The notes beneath the pieces were generated by a model. The model had not been told where the DNA came from, did not search any database, and saw only the letters and a program-made list of their open reading frames with translations. A DNA stretch of 64,000 nt. Source: Dicyema japonicum (Eukaryota; Dicyemida; Rhombozoa; Dicyemidae). Position 1 is the first letter of the stretch. Every line of letters starts with the position of its first letter. The position numbers were made by a program, and so were the translations under genes. This document shows, piece after piece, positions 60,690-64,000 of the stretch. Where the stretch lies: positions 274,694-338,693 of the forward strand of contig RDEW01000050.1 of NCBI GenBank assembly GCA_011109175.1, given 5' to 3'.

Positions 60690-62700
60690 AAAAGAGAATG
60701 TTTTGTCTGAGGTGTGACAGGGTTTCGCTGTGCATAAGGATTTAGTTCCCGGATTACATCGCTTTTGGAAGATAAGTGATCGGATTAGTGTCATTCTTAT
60801 TGGAAATCTAAACAGCTAATCTCCTTCGTGAATGTGTCCCGTGTTTCCAAAGATCCGGAGGAATTGGACGCTTTCAAGAAGTTGCCAAGATTGTATCTCA
60901 TCTGAAGTCTTCCTATTGCCCTTTATTTCGGGCGATTGGAATGCTAAAGTTGGGTTACGAAAAGGATACGAACGTTTTATTAGACCACATGGAAGTGGGA
61001 TTAGGAACTATCTTGGCACTGCTCTATCTATGCGATTCTCTGCAACACCCAATTCCAATATTCCGCACACCATAAAACAAAGTGAGTAGGCTCCTGACTT
61101 TCGACCACCGGAAATCCGATAAAGATTTATAATCTATTATATTGTTTGTCGAATAAAAGACAAATATCCCTTATGGAGGATTCATCGTTGACAGTGACCA
61201 CACAACTGTGTCTGCAAAAATCAACCCAAAACCTAATCTAACTGTAGAGGATGGGTATGAGATTCTCCACGCGAAATCTAACAGGAGATGCTTCATCCAA
61301 ACACAATGTGGTGGGCATTTCACGGGATCAAGAAGTCAGCAAGACTGCAAGCAGAATATCAAGAGTTTGCATGAGTCAATCAGAAGTGTAGGAACTGATC
61401 TTCCATCGGGAAAGGTTTGGTTCGAAACTGTGAGGGAGGTCCTTTCGGGGGCTGACAAACACCTTAGGAAACATAAACTCCACAGCAGTCAGTGTCATCA
61501 AAACGTGCCAGCCCTATTGAACCTGCAGAAGGATTTAAGGATCCGATAATACTGTGGATCAGCAAACTGTTTCCAAACTGAAACAAGAACGAAGGCAAAT
61601 GGAGAGGAAGATCCATTTCTTAAACAAGTTGGTAGACAAGATTAAAGAATTCGAATACCTTAAAAACAACGATGGAGCATTTCTGGCTATGAGACTAATG
61701 TGGAGGAAGAACCAATCAGGGAAGCTTCTTTTGCACGACAGAAATTGAAAAACAATAGAAAATATTGCGGATTTCACGCCAGAAGACATCAAACTCCGGA
61801 CCCATTGAAATCTTGCGTCCTGTCATCCTTTTAAACACCCTGCGGAAGATCCTTGCTCTGATCGCACTTAATAGGATCACGAGCCAATAGACGCACTTAG
61901 CCAAAAATCAAAGTGGATCAGGACTCGGTCACCCTAATAAGATACACCTATCAAATACGGAGTTGCGAGTGAGTATTGGAAAATGTATGTGGCAAGAAAT
62001 CTTGATAATAGTGGGCACACTTAAAAGAGACTCACTCTCTCCGATATTGTTTGCTGTATATCTTAAATCTATTCTACGAGATCTTTGGAAGTATTACAGT
62101 GACGCTTATTGTTTATATCGATGATGTTGACTTTGTCTCAAATAACAAAGATGCACTTCGAAATTTCCCGGAAGTAGCCCAGACCGCCTAGCCAAATGGT
62201 CTCTATAAATGAACGCTTCGAAAGCGGATATAGTCGAGATCAAACGGGTGGAACCACGCAGTACCGAAATCTGGAGGAAGACTATAAAACTTGGCTCACT
62301 TCTCGGAGACTCAGAAGACATTGGGAGAAGGTTATCTACGGTGACCATGCAATAGCTTATGAAATCTATATACTTCCAGTCCGCCCATCACTCCCTCTCA
62401 GGTTTTGAGGCTTTCGTGAAACCGATCCTTACGTGAAACTATGGCACTTAGTGAATCTAGAAAACTGATGGACAAAGGCTCGACTCTTTTCACATTCTAG
62501 TGAGATACTCCAGCAAACATAATAATGTAAGAATTATCTGAAACATCTGGGAAAAAGTTCTGGGGTCATCCGCGTATAACACTTCCAGAAATCCTTAATG
62601 GTGTTTTGAGAGCAGTAAACAGAGCACTAATGGATGGTGAAGACCTCATTACTCTGCGGAGTCTGCCATTGAATAGGAGAGGGTGAGAGAGATTAGTATT
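60690..62700 (+). mobile_element. Family C APE-type retrotransposon, copy D, heavily decayed
   Basis: APE remnant: FWKISDRISVIL and SGDWNAKVGLRKGYERF (about 60930-60980), then a VDSDHTTV-like piece at 61195. The RT is represented by FLAMRLMWRKNQSGKLLL (61680), a RPVILLNTLRKILA-like stretch (61815), DSLSPILFAVYL (B, 62030) and YIDDVDFVSNN (C, with YI for YA, 62118). A GDSEDIG segment and HPRITLPEILNGV follow near the 3' end. Every block is in a different frame. Confidence 0.75.
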
Positions 62701-62829
62701 GAGGATCATACAAACACACTTATGTGGTACAATTAATGATCGTTTGATCTCCCACATGGGGTTAGAATGTAGGATGGAACCCCGTTTTACTGTAGTTAGG
62801 GGGTAGTTAATTGTAGATCAAGGATAAGG

Positions 62830-63050
62830 TCAAGAGAGTGGCTCAAGTGACCACCAAGAATGAGAATTTGTTGTTTGGTGTTAATTTAGTTGTTAGATGG
62901 ACAGTTATCATGTTTAATCTAAGGACCTCGAATTGGTTAATTCACGAAACAGGTGCTTATTGTCGGAATATTCTTTCTGCAGTTCTTCGTGAGTCAGGAG
63001 ATGGTAAGGTGCTCACGCTCAGGGGCGAATGCGGGTTATAATGGTAATAA
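62830..63050 (+). repeat. Repeat with IHETGA-type block, copy 2
   Basis: Plus-strand frame 62838-63041 includes NWLIHETGAYCRNILSAV. It shares AATTCACGAAACAGGTGC with the minus strand near 10525-10545. The protein is not recognised; the repetition suggests a mobile-element origin. Confidence 0.4.
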
Positions 63051-63365
63051 GATAATACAGGAAATAGAGATTACTAAAATAAGATTGGCTGTGTAGTCGA
63101 TTGGTCTAATATAAAAAAGTGCTTGTTGGGTATGGAAACAAAATAATTTGAATGCTCGTATCCACGGTGAAACAGGTCCAGTTGGCATACACAGCCAAAA
63201 TTTATTTAAACTTTCTTAAAATTTATTTAAAACTCACTTATTTCATTAATTATATTTTTTCCATTAATGAGTCTAGTTCGAGTCTGAAAATTTTGAATTA
63301 GATATTTTTTATTTTACTTTTGTCAATTTATATAATTTATTTATTAAAATTATAACGCCTGTCTA
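63050..63365. other. AT-rich spacer, nothing recognised
   Basis: No motif or repeat assigned. A long A/T run lies at 63200-63350. Confidence 0.4.
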
Positions 63366-63369
63366 ACTC

Positions 63370-63830
63370 AGTCTTCTCTTCTTGGGGCCAACCTCTATTG
63401 CCTGTATAGGTTTTTCACGTCGCTTCACACCGCACATTCAGAGACTACCCTAGATTGACATTCCATGCTTTATTCATTCATGCCTCTCCTAAGCTTGCAT
63501 ACCCTCCAAAGTCTTCCGTAACACTAGCCTTTGTATAAAAGCTTTGACCCTCCTCCTCCACCTTGAGGGCATCGGGGTGGCCCTTGAAGAATCTGGAGAC
63601 AATTCCATCCCAGGTTTTTGTAGACTTTTCTACCTCGACCTTCTTGTGGTAGTTTTGCGAAGTGATCCCAATTTCAACAAGAGTAATCGTATTGTTTAGC
63701 TTATTATAAACGAAATTGTCGTGTTTGTTATTCGTTACAGCCGTATGATAGACGTGTCTACCTGAATCTCCACAAATCCATTTGCGTCAACAGATTGTAC
63801 TGAATGGGTCTACAGTTCCCGAGTTTTTCT
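63370..63830 (-). mobile_element. Family A C-terminal fragment
   Basis: On the minus strand, in several frames: VEIQVDTS, a remnant of the endonuclease core (HDNFVYNKLNNTI + LVEIGITS), VEVEKSTKTWDGIVSRFFKG (about 63570-63640) and KVEEEGQSFYTKASVTEDFG, corresponding to 46350-46700 of the best copy (VEVEKKRK, WEGIATKYHKG, KLQAYLQSTVLKRTLE). Only one third of the element is present. Confidence 0.65.
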
Positions 63831-64000
63831 TATTCCATATTGACTGCAGAGATGTAGCTGTAAACATCTGACCATTTCGTTATGCCACCTGAAATACGAG
63901 CTACTCAGCAATTAGTAATATTTTTAATAAATTAAAATAAATTTATTATTAATTAATGAAAGTCAAACGGCTCCATTATGGAAGCTGGATCACTTAATTG

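Noticed and set aside
62838-63041. Possible ribosomal protein eS28 (LRESGDGKVLTL resembles REGDVLTL)
   Set aside because: The resemblance needs unexplained insertions, the rest of eS28 is absent, and the block recurs at 10.5 kb as a repeat.

Overview
The window looks like metazoan nuclear DNA, most probably from a dicyemid mesozoan. Every recognisable housekeeping gene is cut by ultra-short GT-AG introns, mostly 21-28 nt, found by matching the joined exons to known protein families. Very short introns of this size are established for dicyemids; the taxon is my inference and a few other lineages with tiny introns are not excluded. Most of the remaining sequence is decayed retrotransposon, with AT-rich spacer between.

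Host genes are scattered islands. The two best are MCM7 (52983-55409, +, 12 exons) and a soluble inorganic pyrophosphatase (40487-41601, -, 11 exons). Ribosomal protein eL13 (59893-60527, -, 3 exons) is equally clear. Ribosomal protein eS26 (about 31903-32155, -), an RNA polymerase I RPA43-like subunit (33483-34023, -) and a UTP14-like nucleolar protein (about 58500-58960, -) are recognisable but have uncertain ends or single-base frame breaks. Two intact tRNA genes are present: Thr(TGT) at 20501 and Ala(TGC) at 48577. Three further stretches (18801, 23494, 35031) look coding but I cannot name them.

Mobile DNA falls into four main non-LTR retrotransposon families. (A) An RT with a FM/FIDDLK catalytic box and a C-terminal restriction-like endonuclease; its best copy is 43432-46835. 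(B) An RT with a YLDDATIGG box, a Cys-His knuckle and a putative PD-(D/E)XK C-terminus; main copies are 21287-23234 and 37440-40035. (C) An APE-endonuclease, RTE-like family with a YADDVDF box and (TAA)n tails; main copies are 577-3452, 14130-17155, 27780-30612 and 60690-62700. (D) Jockey-like elements (9430, 25700, 30680, 50420 and fragments). There are also a Tc1/mariner element with perfect 44-bp terminal repeats (4830-5804), a MULE remnant with an 8-bp target duplication (50727-51362), and a tRNA-derived SINE family (12748, 25205, 49185, 57825) whose 3' hairpin matches that of family C.

Layout: 1-8.4 kb nested retroelements; 8.4-20 kb AT-rich DNA with fragments, a SINE and one long family C copy; 20-24 kb tRNA-Thr and family B; 25-32 kb families D and C, then eS26; 33-36 kb RPA43 and unknowns; 37-42 kb family B and pyrophosphatase; 43-50 kb family A, a tandem array, tRNA-Ala and repeats; 50-52.7 kb family D holding the MULE; 53-55.4 kb MCM7; 57-60.5 kb repeats, UTP14-like and eL13; 60.7-64 kb families C and A. 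There are no operons and the host genes have no functional linkage beyond basic replication, translation and ribosome biogenesis.
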